Shown: positions 9,079 through 16,877 of the stretch, in pieces
How the letters are laid out: each line of letters starts with the position of its first letter
Numbering within the stretch: the first letter of the stretch is position 1
Assembly: GCF_000832305.1 (NCBI RefSeq)
Contig: NZ_CP010536.1
Location: 2,604,001 to 2,668,000 of the forward strand
Direction: 5' to 3'
Source of the DNA: Cupriavidus basilensis
GTDB taxonomy: Bacteria > Pseudomonadota > Gammaproteobacteria > Burkholderiales > Burkholderiaceae
DNA length: 64,000 nt
Translations under genes and position numbers: made by a program
The notes under the pieces: model-generated
Seen by the model: only the letters and a program-made list of their open reading frames with translations
Database searches by the model: none
What the model was told of the DNA's origin: nothing

Positions 9079-11937
9079 TCACGGACGCGCGGCCAGTTTT
9101 TTGCTGCCCACGCCACCGGCCGGCATTGGAAGGCACGGCAGGTCCAGCATCTCGTAGCTCCTGCCTTTCCCCGCCACGCGCGCGGGCAGGGTGTAGTCGA
9201 TCACGCAGCGCTCTTCAGGCTTCTTGCCCCATTCGACGCGGATCGTGCCGCGGTCCTTCTCGGTGCGCACCACCAGGCGGCTGCCCTGGCCCACGGCGCC
9301 AATCTCGGTCCCGCCTTCGGCATCGATGGCGGTCGCGGCGAAGGGCAGCAACTCGCCATTGGGCATGCGGCTATTGATGAGCACGGCGCGCGCCCTGCGG
9401 GTTTCGTAGGTGAGCATCACCACCGAGCCAGCGCGCGGCGCGACGCTGCGCGAGGTCGTCTTCAATTCGACGTCCTCGCGCATGCCCTTGGGATCGACAT
9501 CGATGCTGTTCAACTGATAAGGGATCAGGCTGGGTACGATCGCGTAGCCGCGCCGGTCCACGCTGGCGCCGCCGTAGCCGACCCGGGCGCCCTGCGCATC
9601 CGCCGCATGGACCACGCCGATGGTCTCGCCAAGGGTCTGTGCCATGGAAACGCCACCCGGATGAACCACCAGGCCGCCCTGCGCGCTGGCCGATGCCTGC
9701 CGGTAACCTTTACCCTGGCCAACGCTGGCGCCCAGCGTGACGTCAGGCAAGCGCCAGTTGATGCTGGCGTTGCCCGAAGTGGCATTGCTCCGGTCGTCAT
9801 AGGTGCCGGAGAGCGAGTACGAGCCCTTGCCCTGCTGGTCGACGAGCCCCGAAACGCCGGAAGAAACCTGCGTACCGGCACGGTCGTCGTGCGTGACGAA
9901 GGTGTTCAGGACGGGCGCGCCGCGGGCGGACTTTCCCAGTGGAATCGACAGGTTGAGGCTGACCAGCGTGCTGTTGCCGCTGCTAGCTCCCCCATACAAC
10001 GCCCCGCCGCCCCCCGCGTTCTGCACGCGCTGCACGGACACGGAATAGGTGTTGCCGCGCCACTGGTTGCTGTAGCCCAGCGTGAAACTGAGCGCCTGGC
10101 CACGCCGGTTCCAGTACTGGAGCGAAGAGCCGTTGAGGTAGACACTGCCGCCGCGCGCGCCAAGCTGCTGGCTGATATTGGCATCCACTCTGCTGCGCAT
10201 GCGCGCGAAGGAATCGGGCGCCGCGCCGCGCTCGACGGCATCGTGCAGCATCAGCGCGTCGCGCAGGCCAAGATAGCCGCGCGTGGAATAGCGATACGCC
10301 AGCAGAGAGAAGTTGGTGCCGCTGTTCGGCAGGTTCTTGCTGTACGAAACACGGAAGCTGGAACCGCGCAGGCTATCGCCGTTTGGCACGGTGGCCCTGG
10401 CCCACGTGACGTCGGCGCCAAAGCCGCCGAAAGGCGTATTGAGCGCCCCGCCCAGCAGCCCGGACGCATAGTTGCTGGCGAAGGCCACGCCACCGTAGCC
10501 GGTGACCATGTTGTTGATGCCGTGCTGCACCGTGCCCTGGACGATGTACTGTCCACTGCCTTGCAGGGAGAGATCGCTGGCCCTGCCCGCGGTCACGCTG
10601 TAGCGCGTGACGCCAGGGCGCAGCAATTGCGCGGTAGTGGCGAAGGGCACCAGGAAAGTGCGCGCCTGCCCGTTGGCCTCCGTCACGGTCACATGCAGGT
10701 CGCCGCCGTAGCTGGCAACCTGCAGGTCATTGATCTCGAACGGCCCCGGCGCCACGGTGGTCTCGTAGACCAGAAAGCCGCGCTGGTGGACCGAGACCCT
10801 GGCGTTCGAGCCGGCGGTGCCGCGCACCACAGGCGCGTAGTAGCGCTGCGTCTCGGGCAGCATGCGGTCGTCGCTGAAGATCTGCGCGCCGCGAAAAGAC
10901 ACCGGATCGAACAGCTCGCCGCTGGTCGAGCTCTCGCCAACCAGCAGTTGCGAGCGCAGCGCGGGCAGGTCGGTCTGCGCATAGATATAGCCACGCTGAT
11001 AGCGCGTGCCGGTGCGCGGCGCCCAGGTGACCGAGCCGTTGTGGCGCAGCCGCAGCGGCCCGAGGTTTGCCCCCAGGTTCAGGCCCGCGTAGGCCTGGGT
11101 GGTGTTGTGCGCCTGGCTCTGCGTGGTGAAGATATTGGTGCTGTAGTTGAGCAGCAGCGCCGGAACGCCACTGTCCCAACTCTGCGGATCGACATAGTTC
11201 TTCGATGTGGTCAGCCGCAGATAGTATTGCGGCACGGAGAGATAGATCGTCTGCTCCGACTGGTCGAACTTGAGTTCCGCGCCGGGAACATAGTTGCCGA
11301 TATCGGCACAGACCAGGCCTTCCGGCATGGGGTTGGGCGGCCGTTGCGGATCCTGGCCGCGCGCGCTCTTGTTCAGATCGATACCTGCGCGGGTGAGCAG
11401 ATCGCGGTCATAGCATGCCTGCGCGCTTTCCCGGCCCGCAACCTGGCGGAACTCGATATCCTCGGTGCCGCGCCATTGGCCATTGACCTGCAGTTCGACG
11501 CGGTACTTGCCCGGTGCGACGATATCCGGCCGCTCGAAACGGCTGGTATCGATGGTGATGCCCTCCATGCCCTGCGCCAGCATGTAGGAGTCGAATATCG
11601 CCGCTTTGCCATCCAGCGCGGACAGCAGCTGCGGCTCGGGCGCGCTTCCATCGCTAACGGCATCGCGCGCGCGCTCCGGGTTGCCGTCCTGCGGCTCCTT
11701 CCTTTCGCGCGCCAGGCTTTCGCCAATCGGCGCGCCGAAGTCCATGGGCTGGCGCGTCCCAGCACCCTGCCCGCCCGCAACGGTCGCCGCCGCCCAGGCA
11801 ACCGGCGACATCGCGATCGCAGCCACGGCGCCGATCAGGCGAGGCGCAAGGCGCTCCAGCCTGGAGGCCGGCGGCGCAGCCACACTGCCGACGCGAGCCG
11901 GGCAAGCGGATTGAACAAGGCGAATTGAGGATTGCAT
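9079..11937 (-). CDS. Fimbrial outer-membrane usher (FimD/PapC family)
   Basis: An outer-membrane assembly platform of about 952 residues. The signal core AVAAIAMSPVAWA precedes an N-terminal usher domain. A 24-strand barrel region follows with the usual NYSTNIFT and RPGVTRYSVTAG stretches. The C-terminal domains have VMLTYETRRARAVLI and conserved cysteines near the end (CVIDY, LPCLP). The start is uncertain: an ATG at 11937 is used, and a TTG at 11985 in the same frame is an alternative; neither has a clear ribosome site. It sits between the two chaperone genes, as expected for a chaperone-usher operon. Confidence 0.93.
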   Translation of the reverse strand: MQSSIRLVQSACPARVGSVAAPPASRLERLAPRLIGAVAAIAMSPVAWAAATVAGGQGAGTRQPMDFGAPIGESLARERKEPQDGNPERARDAVSDGSAPEPQLLSALDGKAAIFDSYMLAQGMEGITIDTSRFERPDIVAPGKYRVELQVNGQWRGTEDIEFRQVAGRESAQACYDRDLLTRAGIDLNKSARGQDPQRPPNPMPEGLVCADIGNYVPGAELKFDQSEQTIYLSVPQYYLRLTTSKNYVDPQSWDSGVPALLLNYSTNIFTTQSQAHNTTQAYAGLNLGANLGPLRLRHNGSVTWAPRTGTRYQRGYIYAQTDLPALRSQLLVGESSTSGELFDPVSFRGAQIFSDDRMLPETQRYYAPVVRGTAGSNARVSVHQRGFLVYETTVAPGPFEINDLQVASYGGDLHVTVTEANGQARTFLVPFATTAQLLRPGVTRYSVTAGRASDLSLQGSGQYIVQGTVQHGINNMVTGYGGVAFASNYASGLLGGALNTPFGGFGADVTWARATVPNGDSLRGSSFRVSYSKNLPNSGTNFSLLAYRYSTRGYLGLRDALMLHDAVERGAAPDSFARMRSRVDANISQQLGARGGSVYLNGSSLQYWNRRGQALSFTLGYSNQWRGNTYSVSVQRVQNAGGGGALYGGASSGNSTLVSLNLSIPLGKSARGAPVLNTFVTHDDRAGTQVSSGVSGLVDQQGKGSYSLSGTYDDRSNATSGNASINWRLPDVTLGASVGQGKGYRQASASAQGGLVVHPGGVSMAQTLGETIGVVHAADAQGARVGYGGASVDRRGYAIVPSLIPYQLNSIDVDPKGMREDVELKTTSRSVAPRAGSVVMLTYETRRARAVLINSRMPNGELLPFAATAIDAEGGTEIGAVGQGSRLVVRTEKDRGTIRVEWGKKPEERCVIDYTLPARVAGKGRSYEMLDLPCLPMPAGGVGSKKLAARP

Positions 11938-12141
11938 AGACCGACGAATTTGTCCTATCTGCGAAAGCTGGAGGCGGCTGTACAACCGATACGGCGAAAG
12001 GAATCGGGACGGGAATGCCTGGAGGCCGTTTCAAGAAGGTTCTGGCGCCGTTGCGCGGCCTTGGCCGATCCACGTGCACTGTCTGCGGCCGCGCGCCTGG
12101 CCAGCACCGCGTCGCTTCATGTTGAAACGGCCGCCTGGTGG

Positions 12142-12909
12142 CTAATTTGCCAATGCCTTTTCTTCCGTGTACCGGCCACCGTAGTCGTTGATGACTTCGT
12201 ATCGGACCAGGGCACCGGGATGATTGCCGGGCTTTGCTTCAGGCAGTACGAAGGTTTCCTTGCCAAGCGGGGCCACCATGCCACCACCCGCGGAGACAAA
12301 CTTGCCGTCCAGCCTGGCGTCGACCCGGCCGAAGGAAACGTAGTAGGGCGTAGGGTTGCTGACCTCCACGGCAAGCTGCTTCGCCGCCTTTCCACCCGGC
12401 CCCTGGCCATCCACGGTGGCCAGCTTCCAGGCAAGCTTGCCGGGAGCGGCATCGACGTCCGTCAGTTGCACTGGACGGAAGAAGACCTTGATACGGCTCC
12501 GGAAGGCGAACAGGAGCGCGTTCTCGCCGGCCTCCTTCTTCGAGGGTACCTCCAGCACGTTGAGCCAGAACACCGTCTCGCGGTCGTCCGGCAGTGGTTC
12601 CCGCGTATAGACGATGCGCAGCACCGCGCCCTTGCTCGGCTCGACCCGGCTGACCGCCGGCGAGAGCACGAAGGGAACCTTGACTTTCTCGGGCGGGACG
12701 TCCGCCTGGCCATCGTCCAGCCAGTTCTGCACGAGAACCGGCTCGCTGCCGGTGTTGTTCAGCCTTACGGTGACCTCGCGGGCATCGGATGGGAACACCA
12801 GCCGCGTACCCTGTATGACAATGGAAGCCTGCGCCACGCTGGCGCAGGCGGCGAGCGCCACAACGCCGGCGGCGGCAAGAAGTGAAGAGATGCGAGCGAC
12901 CGACGTCAT
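12142..12909 (-). CDS. Periplasmic fimbrial chaperone
   Basis: A 255-residue PapD-type chaperone. The signal peptide ends near VAQA, and the mature protein starts SIVIQGTRLVFPSD. The subunit-binding edge strand (VPFVLSPAVSRVEP) and the signature around VFWLNVLEVPS are present. The second domain includes NPTPYYVSFGR. The gene lies 30 bases after the pilin gene and 204 bases before the usher ATG. It should cap pilin subunits in the periplasm and deliver them to the usher. Confidence 0.93.
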   Translation of the reverse strand: MTSVARISSLLAAAGVVALAACASVAQASIVIQGTRLVFPSDAREVTVRLNNTGSEPVLVQNWLDDGQADVPPEKVKVPFVLSPAVSRVEPSKGAVLRIVYTREPLPDDRETVFWLNVLEVPSKKEAGENALLFAFRSRIKVFFRPVQLTDVDAAPGKLAWKLATVDGQGPGGKAAKQLAVEVSNPTPYYVSFGRVDARLDGKFVSAGGGMVAPLGKETFVLPEAKPGNHPGALVRYEVINDYGGRYTEEKALAN

Positions 12910-12939
12910 GGCATTCCTGGCAATGAAACCTGGCTCGAT

Positions 12940-13527
12940 TTAGTAGTAGGCCATCGTGTAGCGGATGAACGAGTTACCCGCACCCGCCGTGACGGCGGGC
13001 GCCGTCTGGACATAGGCCGCGCTGTAGGTCAGCGTTGCGGTGTTGCCGGTGATCGTGGCCACCTGAGGGGCCGCCTGTGCCTGGTTCAGCGCGATCTTGC
13101 CGGTGGCACTGTTGCCGTTGTCGCTGACCTCGATCTGCACGCCTTGCGCCGCGGAGGAGCCCTGCAGAATCAGGTTGCCGGTGACGGGATCGATGTTGGC
13201 GGAGCCCGTATCAAAGGAGATGGAGGCCTTCGTTTTATCCTTGCAGGCCGTGCCGCCGCCCAGTACCAGGCTGAACGGCACTGCGGGGGATTTCGTGCCA
13301 ACGGCGGTGAAGATGACAGGGTCCACGCGGCCCAGATCCACGGTGGTGCGATTGTTGGGCCCGGCCGGTTTGCCGTTGATGGTACAGGTGACGTCCGTGA
13401 TGGAGCCGGTGAAGTCGAGCTGGCCGTCGAACGCATGCGACAGCGAGGGAGCCATGGCTGCCATGACCACGCAGCCGGCTGCGAGAGAGCCGAGAATAGT
13501 ACGCTTCCCGAGAATGGTACGCTTCAT
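12940..13527 (-). CDS. Major fimbrial subunit (type 1-like pilin)
   Basis: A 195-residue pilin. The signal peptide ends SLSHA. The mature protein begins FDGQLDFTGSITDVTC, with the conserved disulfide cysteines (ITDVTC, GTACKD) and a C-terminal aromatic beta-strand (FIRYTMAYY) used in donor-strand exchange. The start at 13527 follows GAAGGA at a good distance. The first 12 residues are a perfect six-residue duplication (KRTILG twice), from an 18-bp tandem duplication. It is first in the locus, so it is probably the most highly expressed subunit. Confidence 0.92.
   Translation of the reverse strand: MKRTILGKRTILGSLAAGCVVMAAMAPSLSHAFDGQLDFTGSITDVTCTINGKPAGPNNRTTVDLGRVDPVIFTAVGTKSPAVPFSLVLGGGTACKDKTKASISFDTGSANIDPVTGNLILQGSSAAQGVQIEVSDNGNSATGKIALNQAQAAPQVATITGNTATLTYSAAYVQTAPAVTAGAGNSFIRYTMAYY
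13490..13525. repeat. 18-bp tandem duplication in pilin signal peptide
   Basis: Two adjacent 18-bp copies (13490-13507 and 13508-13525) differ by a single base. They encode KRTILG twice at the N-terminus of the pilin, extending the positively charged n-region of the signal peptide. Confidence 0.85.
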
Positions 13528-13560
13528 GTGATTTCCTTCTTCCGTTGATAGTTGGGGCAA

Positions 13561-14196
13561 TGAATCAGCCGATTAGACGCACCCCGATTTAAATACGGTC
13601 CACAGGGAACCGATGCACCGGCTTCCGAACCGAACCGCACCCTGCCTGACGCACTGAACGCCAGTTGCAGTCACGGAACGATACGAAGTGGCACTGAAGC
13701 CACTCGACGGTGACCAAATCATAAGTCTCATCAAATGAAATAAACCCAAGAAAATTCTTGTTTTTGATAAAAACAATGAAATCAACACTTGGAACTTCTG
13801 GCCATTCGTCATGCACAACGCGAAGCAACGCCTCGACGACATGCCGCCATCAACAAATGAAATCTGGGCACAGCGAGCAGTAAGCCCGCGCAGGTTTGCC
13901 TTCGCGCCCGCATCTTTTCTCGCGCGAATGGAGAGCGAATGGAGAGCGCGCGATGGATGCTCGAAGACCATCCATCACTGCCTATCGGTTTCCAGGCGAC
14001 GAGGAGATCGGGGGGACAGACGTGGGCGGCCTCATTGGGGGCGCACTGTGGCCAGTGCGGGCCGATTCCCGGTGGTGGACACGGATCGGGAGGATGACAT
14101 CGGGGCGTTGATGACGCGTGCGAATGCACTCGGCCAGCTGGCCGGCTGGCTGATGTGTTCACCCCCAAGTGGGTGCGCCCTGCCGGGCGCTCCCAC
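13561..14196. other. Long non-coding interval between pilin and malate synthase
   Basis: About 640 bases with no convincing gene. It holds the AT-rich pilin promoter region near its left part and an imperfect GC-rich hairpin (14169-14196) at the right, next to the malate synthase terminator. Short open frames here lack homology I can recognise, ribosome sites and typical codon use. Confidence 0.6.
13718..13760 (-). promoter_or_regulatory. Probable pilin promoter with inverted repeat near -42
   Basis: The minus strand carries a TATGAT (13723-13718) with only a poor -35 element in front. A 6-bp inverted repeat, CAAGAA-AA-TTCTTG (13747-13760), is centred about 42 bases upstream of the predicted start of transcription. 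That is the usual place for an activator contacting polymerase. The region is AT-rich compared with its surroundings. The leader would be about 185 bases. Promoter assignment is by eye. Confidence 0.45.
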
Positions 14197-14231
14197 AAAA
14201 AAAAACCGCAGCACCAGGCTGCGGTTTTTTT
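14197..14231. terminator. Bidirectional intrinsic terminator after malate synthase
   Basis: A 7-bp GC stem (CCGCAGC / GCTGCGG, 14206-14212 and 14218-14224) is flanked by nine A on the left and seven T on the right, so it can work on both strands. It lies about 45 bases beyond the stop of the minus-strand malate synthase gene. Confidence 0.92.
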
Positions 14232-14274
14232 ACACCGGGGCGCAAGCCCCGGCCAGGCAAGTGCTACCGCCCGA

Positions 14275-15861
14275 TCAGATCTCTTCGTACAGCGGCAGCG
14301 TCAGGAACTCGGCAAAGTCCTCCGACGTGGACATCTGCTCGAAGATCTCGCCGGCGCGGTCATACGTCGTGGTGTCGCCACCGACGAATGCCTTGACCTT
14401 GGCCAGCTCTTCCGGGATCAGCGCGCGCACCATCTCGGCGGTCACCTTGCGGCCGTCTTCCAGCTTGCCCTTGGGCGAGCGGATCCACTGCCACACTTGC
14501 GAGCGCGAGATTTCGGCGGTGGCGGCGTCTTCCATCAGGTTGTGAATGGGCACGCAGCCGTTGCCAGCCAGCCAGGAGCCGAGGTAGTGGATGCCGACGT
14601 TGATGTTCATGCGCAGGCCGGCTTCGGTGATCGGGGTTTCCGGCTGGAAGTCCAGCAGGTCCTTGGCCGCCACGTTGACGTCGTCGCGCTGCTTGTCGAA
14701 CTGGTTGGGCTTGTCGCCCAGCACGGCCACGAATTCCTTCATGGCCGGCTCGACCAGGCCCGGGTGAGCCACCCAGCCGCCGTCGTAGCCGTCGGTGGCG
14801 TCGCGCTTCTTGTCGTTGATGATGCCTTGCATGGCGATGGCGTTCTTCTCCGGATCGTTCTTGATCGGGATCAGCGCGCTCATGCCGCCGATGGCGGGCG
14901 CGCCGCGCTTGTGGCAGGTCTTGAGCAGCAGCAGCGCGTACGAGCGCATGAACGGCGCGGTCATGGTGACCTTGGCGCGGTCGGCCAGGCAGAAGTTCTT
15001 GTCGACCTTGAACTTCTTGATGCACGAGAAGATGTAGTCCCAACGGCCAGCGTTCAGGCCGGCGCTGTGCTCGCGCAGTTCGTACAAGATTTCTTCCATC
15101 TCGAAGGCGGCCAGGATCGTTTCGATCAGCACGGTTGCCTTGACGGTGCCTTGCGGCAGGCCGATTTCGTTCTGGGCCATGACGAAGACGTCGTTCCACA
15201 GGCGCGCTTCGAGGTGGCTTTCCATCTTCGGCAGGTAGAAGAAGGGGCCGGCGCCGCGTGCGATCTGTTCCTTGGCGTTATGGAACAGGAACAGCGCGAA
15301 GTCGAAAATGCCGCCGGAGACGCGCTGGCCGTCGATGGTGACGTGCTTCTCGTCCAGGTGCCAGCCGCGCGGGCGCACTTGCAGCGTGGCGATCTTGCCG
15401 TTCAGCTTGTAGTGCTTGCCGTTGGAATCCAGCGTGAGGGTGCGGCGCACGGCGGCCTTGAGGTTGACCTGGCCCTGCAACTGGTTGTGCCAGTTGGGGG
15501 TGTTGGAGTCCTCGAAGTCGGTCATGTAGCTGTCCGCGCCGGAGTTGAACGCGTTGATGACCATCTTGGCTTCGACCGGGCCGGTGATTTCCACGCGGCG
15601 GCAATGCAGTGCCGGCGGCACCGGCGCGACCTTCCAGTCGCCTTCGCGCACGCTCTTGGTCTGCGGCAGGAAGTCGGGCAGCTCGCCGGCGTCCAGGCGC
15701 TTGGTGCGCTCGACACGGGCGGCCAGCAGTTCCTGGCGGCGCGGCTCGAAGGCGCGATGCAGTTTGTCCACCAGGGCCAGGGCCGCCGGCGTGAGGATGT
15801 CTTCGTAGGCCGGCAGGATTTCGCCGGTAATCTTCATGCCCGCAGGCAGCGTGATGGCCAT
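14275..15861 (-). CDS. aceB: Malate synthase A
   Basis: Condenses glyoxylate with acetyl-CoA to malate in the glyoxylate shunt; cytosolic. The 528-residue length fits the A-type enzyme. The family signature is visible around REHSAGLNAGRWDYIF, and the conserved RPRGWHLDEKH segment is present. The start at 15861 has AGGAG seven bases upstream. It lies 43 bases downstream of a haloacid dehalogenase gene and is probably co-transcribed with it. A strong terminator follows. Isocitrate lyase, the partner enzyme, is encoded about 4 kb away on the same strand. Confidence 0.97.
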   Translation of the reverse strand: MAITLPAGMKITGEILPAYEDILTPAALALVDKLHRAFEPRRQELLAARVERTKRLDAGELPDFLPQTKSVREGDWKVAPVPPALHCRRVEITGPVEAKMVINAFNSGADSYMTDFEDSNTPNWHNQLQGQVNLKAAVRRTLTLDSNGKHYKLNGKIATLQVRPRGWHLDEKHVTIDGQRVSGGIFDFALFLFHNAKEQIARGAGPFFYLPKMESHLEARLWNDVFVMAQNEIGLPQGTVKATVLIETILAAFEMEEILYELREHSAGLNAGRWDYIFSCIKKFKVDKNFCLADRAKVTMTAPFMRSYALLLLKTCHKRGAPAIGGMSALIPIKNDPEKNAIAMQGIINDKKRDATDGYDGGWVAHPGLVEPAMKEFVAVLGDKPNQFDKQRDDVNVAAKDLLDFQPETPITEAGLRMNINVGIHYLGSWLAGNGCVPIHNLMEDAATAEISRSQVWQWIRSPKGKLEDGRKVTAEMVRALIPEELAKVKAFVGGDTTTYDRAGEIFEQMSTSEDFAEFLTLPLYEEI

Positions 15862-15904
15862 CAGTGTTCTCCTGTGATCGATGGTTGATTTAAGGTGCCC
15901 GCCG

Positions 15905-16606
15905 TCAAACCGCCGCACCTTGGGTGCGGACGAATTCGAGCAGGTCATTCATGTCGTGCCCGGTGCCGGAAGGACTCACATCGAGCCGCTCCGCCGGATG
16001 ACCGGCACGATTGATCCAGAACGTGGTGTAGCCGTACCAGGTGGCGCCGCAAGCGTCCCAGCCATTGGACGAGACGAAGAGGATCTCCCCTGCCGGCACG
16101 CCAAACGCCTTGGGGCCCAGCGCGTAGGCCTCGGGCGCCGTCTTGTACATGCGCACCGCGTCGACCGACAGCACATGGTCGAACAGCCCGTGCATGCCGG
16201 CACTCTTGACCGAGATATCCAGCATCTGCGGATTGCCGTTGGAAAGAATGCCCAGCGGCAGCCCGGCTGCCCGCAGACGCTTGAGCGCGCCGAGGTTTTC
16301 CGGGAAGGCCGACAAGCACGCGTACTCCTTGAGCAGTTGCGCCTCCAGGGCCGGGTCCAGCAGCAGTTGCAGGCGCTCGGCCGCATAGCGCAGCGCATCC
16401 ACTGTCAGCGCCCAGAACGGCTTGTAGTATGCGCCGTCGGGCGCGGCCATCGAGCGGATGCGGGTGTAGTCGATCTGACGCTCGCGCCACAGCAGCGCCA
16501 GCGCCTCGCCCTTGCCCGGAAACAATTGCTCCGCGCGCGCGGTGACGGAATACACGTCGAACAGCGTGCCATAGGCATCGAAGACGACTGCGCGGATCTT
16601 TTGCAT
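15905..16606 (-). CDS. Haloacid dehalogenase, type II (HAD superfamily)
   Basis: A 233-residue hydrolase of the (S)-2-haloacid dehalogenase type. It has the nucleophile motif VFDAYGTLFDV, motif II LSNGNPQML, a Lys in MYKTAPEAY, and the SSNGWDACGA motif typical of L-2-haloacid dehalogenases. The expected reaction is replacement of the halogen of a 2-haloalkanoate by hydroxyl, but related enzymes act on phosphates. The ATG at 16606 is used; the ribosome site is weak. An upstream frame through a 9-bp repeat (Cys-Arg-Val repeats) is open but unlikely to be translated. It is first in the operon with aceB. Confidence 0.88.
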   Translation of the reverse strand: MQKIRAVVFDAYGTLFDVYSVTARAEQLFPGKGEALALLWRERQIDYTRIRSMAAPDGAYYKPFWALTVDALRYAAERLQLLLDPALEAQLLKEYACLSAFPENLGALKRLRAAGLPLGILSNGNPQMLDISVKSAGMHGLFDHVLSVDAVRMYKTAPEAYALGPKAFGVPAGEILFVSSNGWDACGATWYGYTTFWINRAGHPAERLDVSPSGTGHDMNDLLEFVRTQGAAV

Positions 16607-16634
16607 GAGCTGGAGCGGTTCCTTTGGACAAACT

Positions 16635-16666
16635 CGGCATACCCGGCATACCCGGCATACCCGGCA
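16635..16666. repeat. 9-bp tandem repeat in the dehalogenase leader
   Basis: CGGCATACC is repeated 3.6 times between the predicted transcription start (about 16704) and the dehalogenase start codon. Copy number could alter leader length or structure. Confidence 0.8.
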
Positions 16667-16710
16667 GGCCAGCGCTACTGCGTGGGCCTGTACACCAATG
16701 AATGCATAGC

Positions 16711-16739
16711 ATTGTAGGGAGACGTTGCAGTGCGGCAAA
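16711..16739 (-). promoter_or_regulatory. Probable sigma-70 promoter of dehalogenase-aceB
   Basis: On the minus strand TTTGCC is followed 17 bases later by TACAAT, giving a predicted start near 16704 and a leader of about 98 bases. It faces away from the LysR gene at 16878. Confidence 0.55.
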
Positions 16740-16757
16740 GTCGGTCGAGGTCACTTG

Positions 16758-16802
16758 ATCTTTTACTTTTACCCCACTAATCTTCGCTAACGGTGTAAAG
16801 AT
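16758..16802. promoter_or_regulatory. Putative LysR operator between dehalogenase and LysR genes
   Basis: Two nested imperfect inverted repeats occur in a short AT-rich stretch: ATCTTTTAC (16758) with GTAAAGAT (16795), and CTTTTACCC (16766) with GGTGTAAAG (16792). The centre lies about 76 bases upstream of the predicted dehalogenase promoter start, close to the usual LysR activation site. Confidence 0.4.
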
Positions 16803-16877
16803 AAGGCACCAAATCCACCCCATTGCCTCACCCACCCCCTGCTTTGGGCGGCATGAGGCACAAAACTGGCGAGCTTC

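Noticed and set aside
9607..11928. Long plus-strand frame opposite the usher
   Set aside because: Shadow of the usher gene; no motif, signal or ribosome site.
14169..14231. Possible small RNA between pilin and malate synthase
   Set aside because: The stems are explained by an intrinsic terminator and an adjacent GC hairpin; no independent promoter was found.
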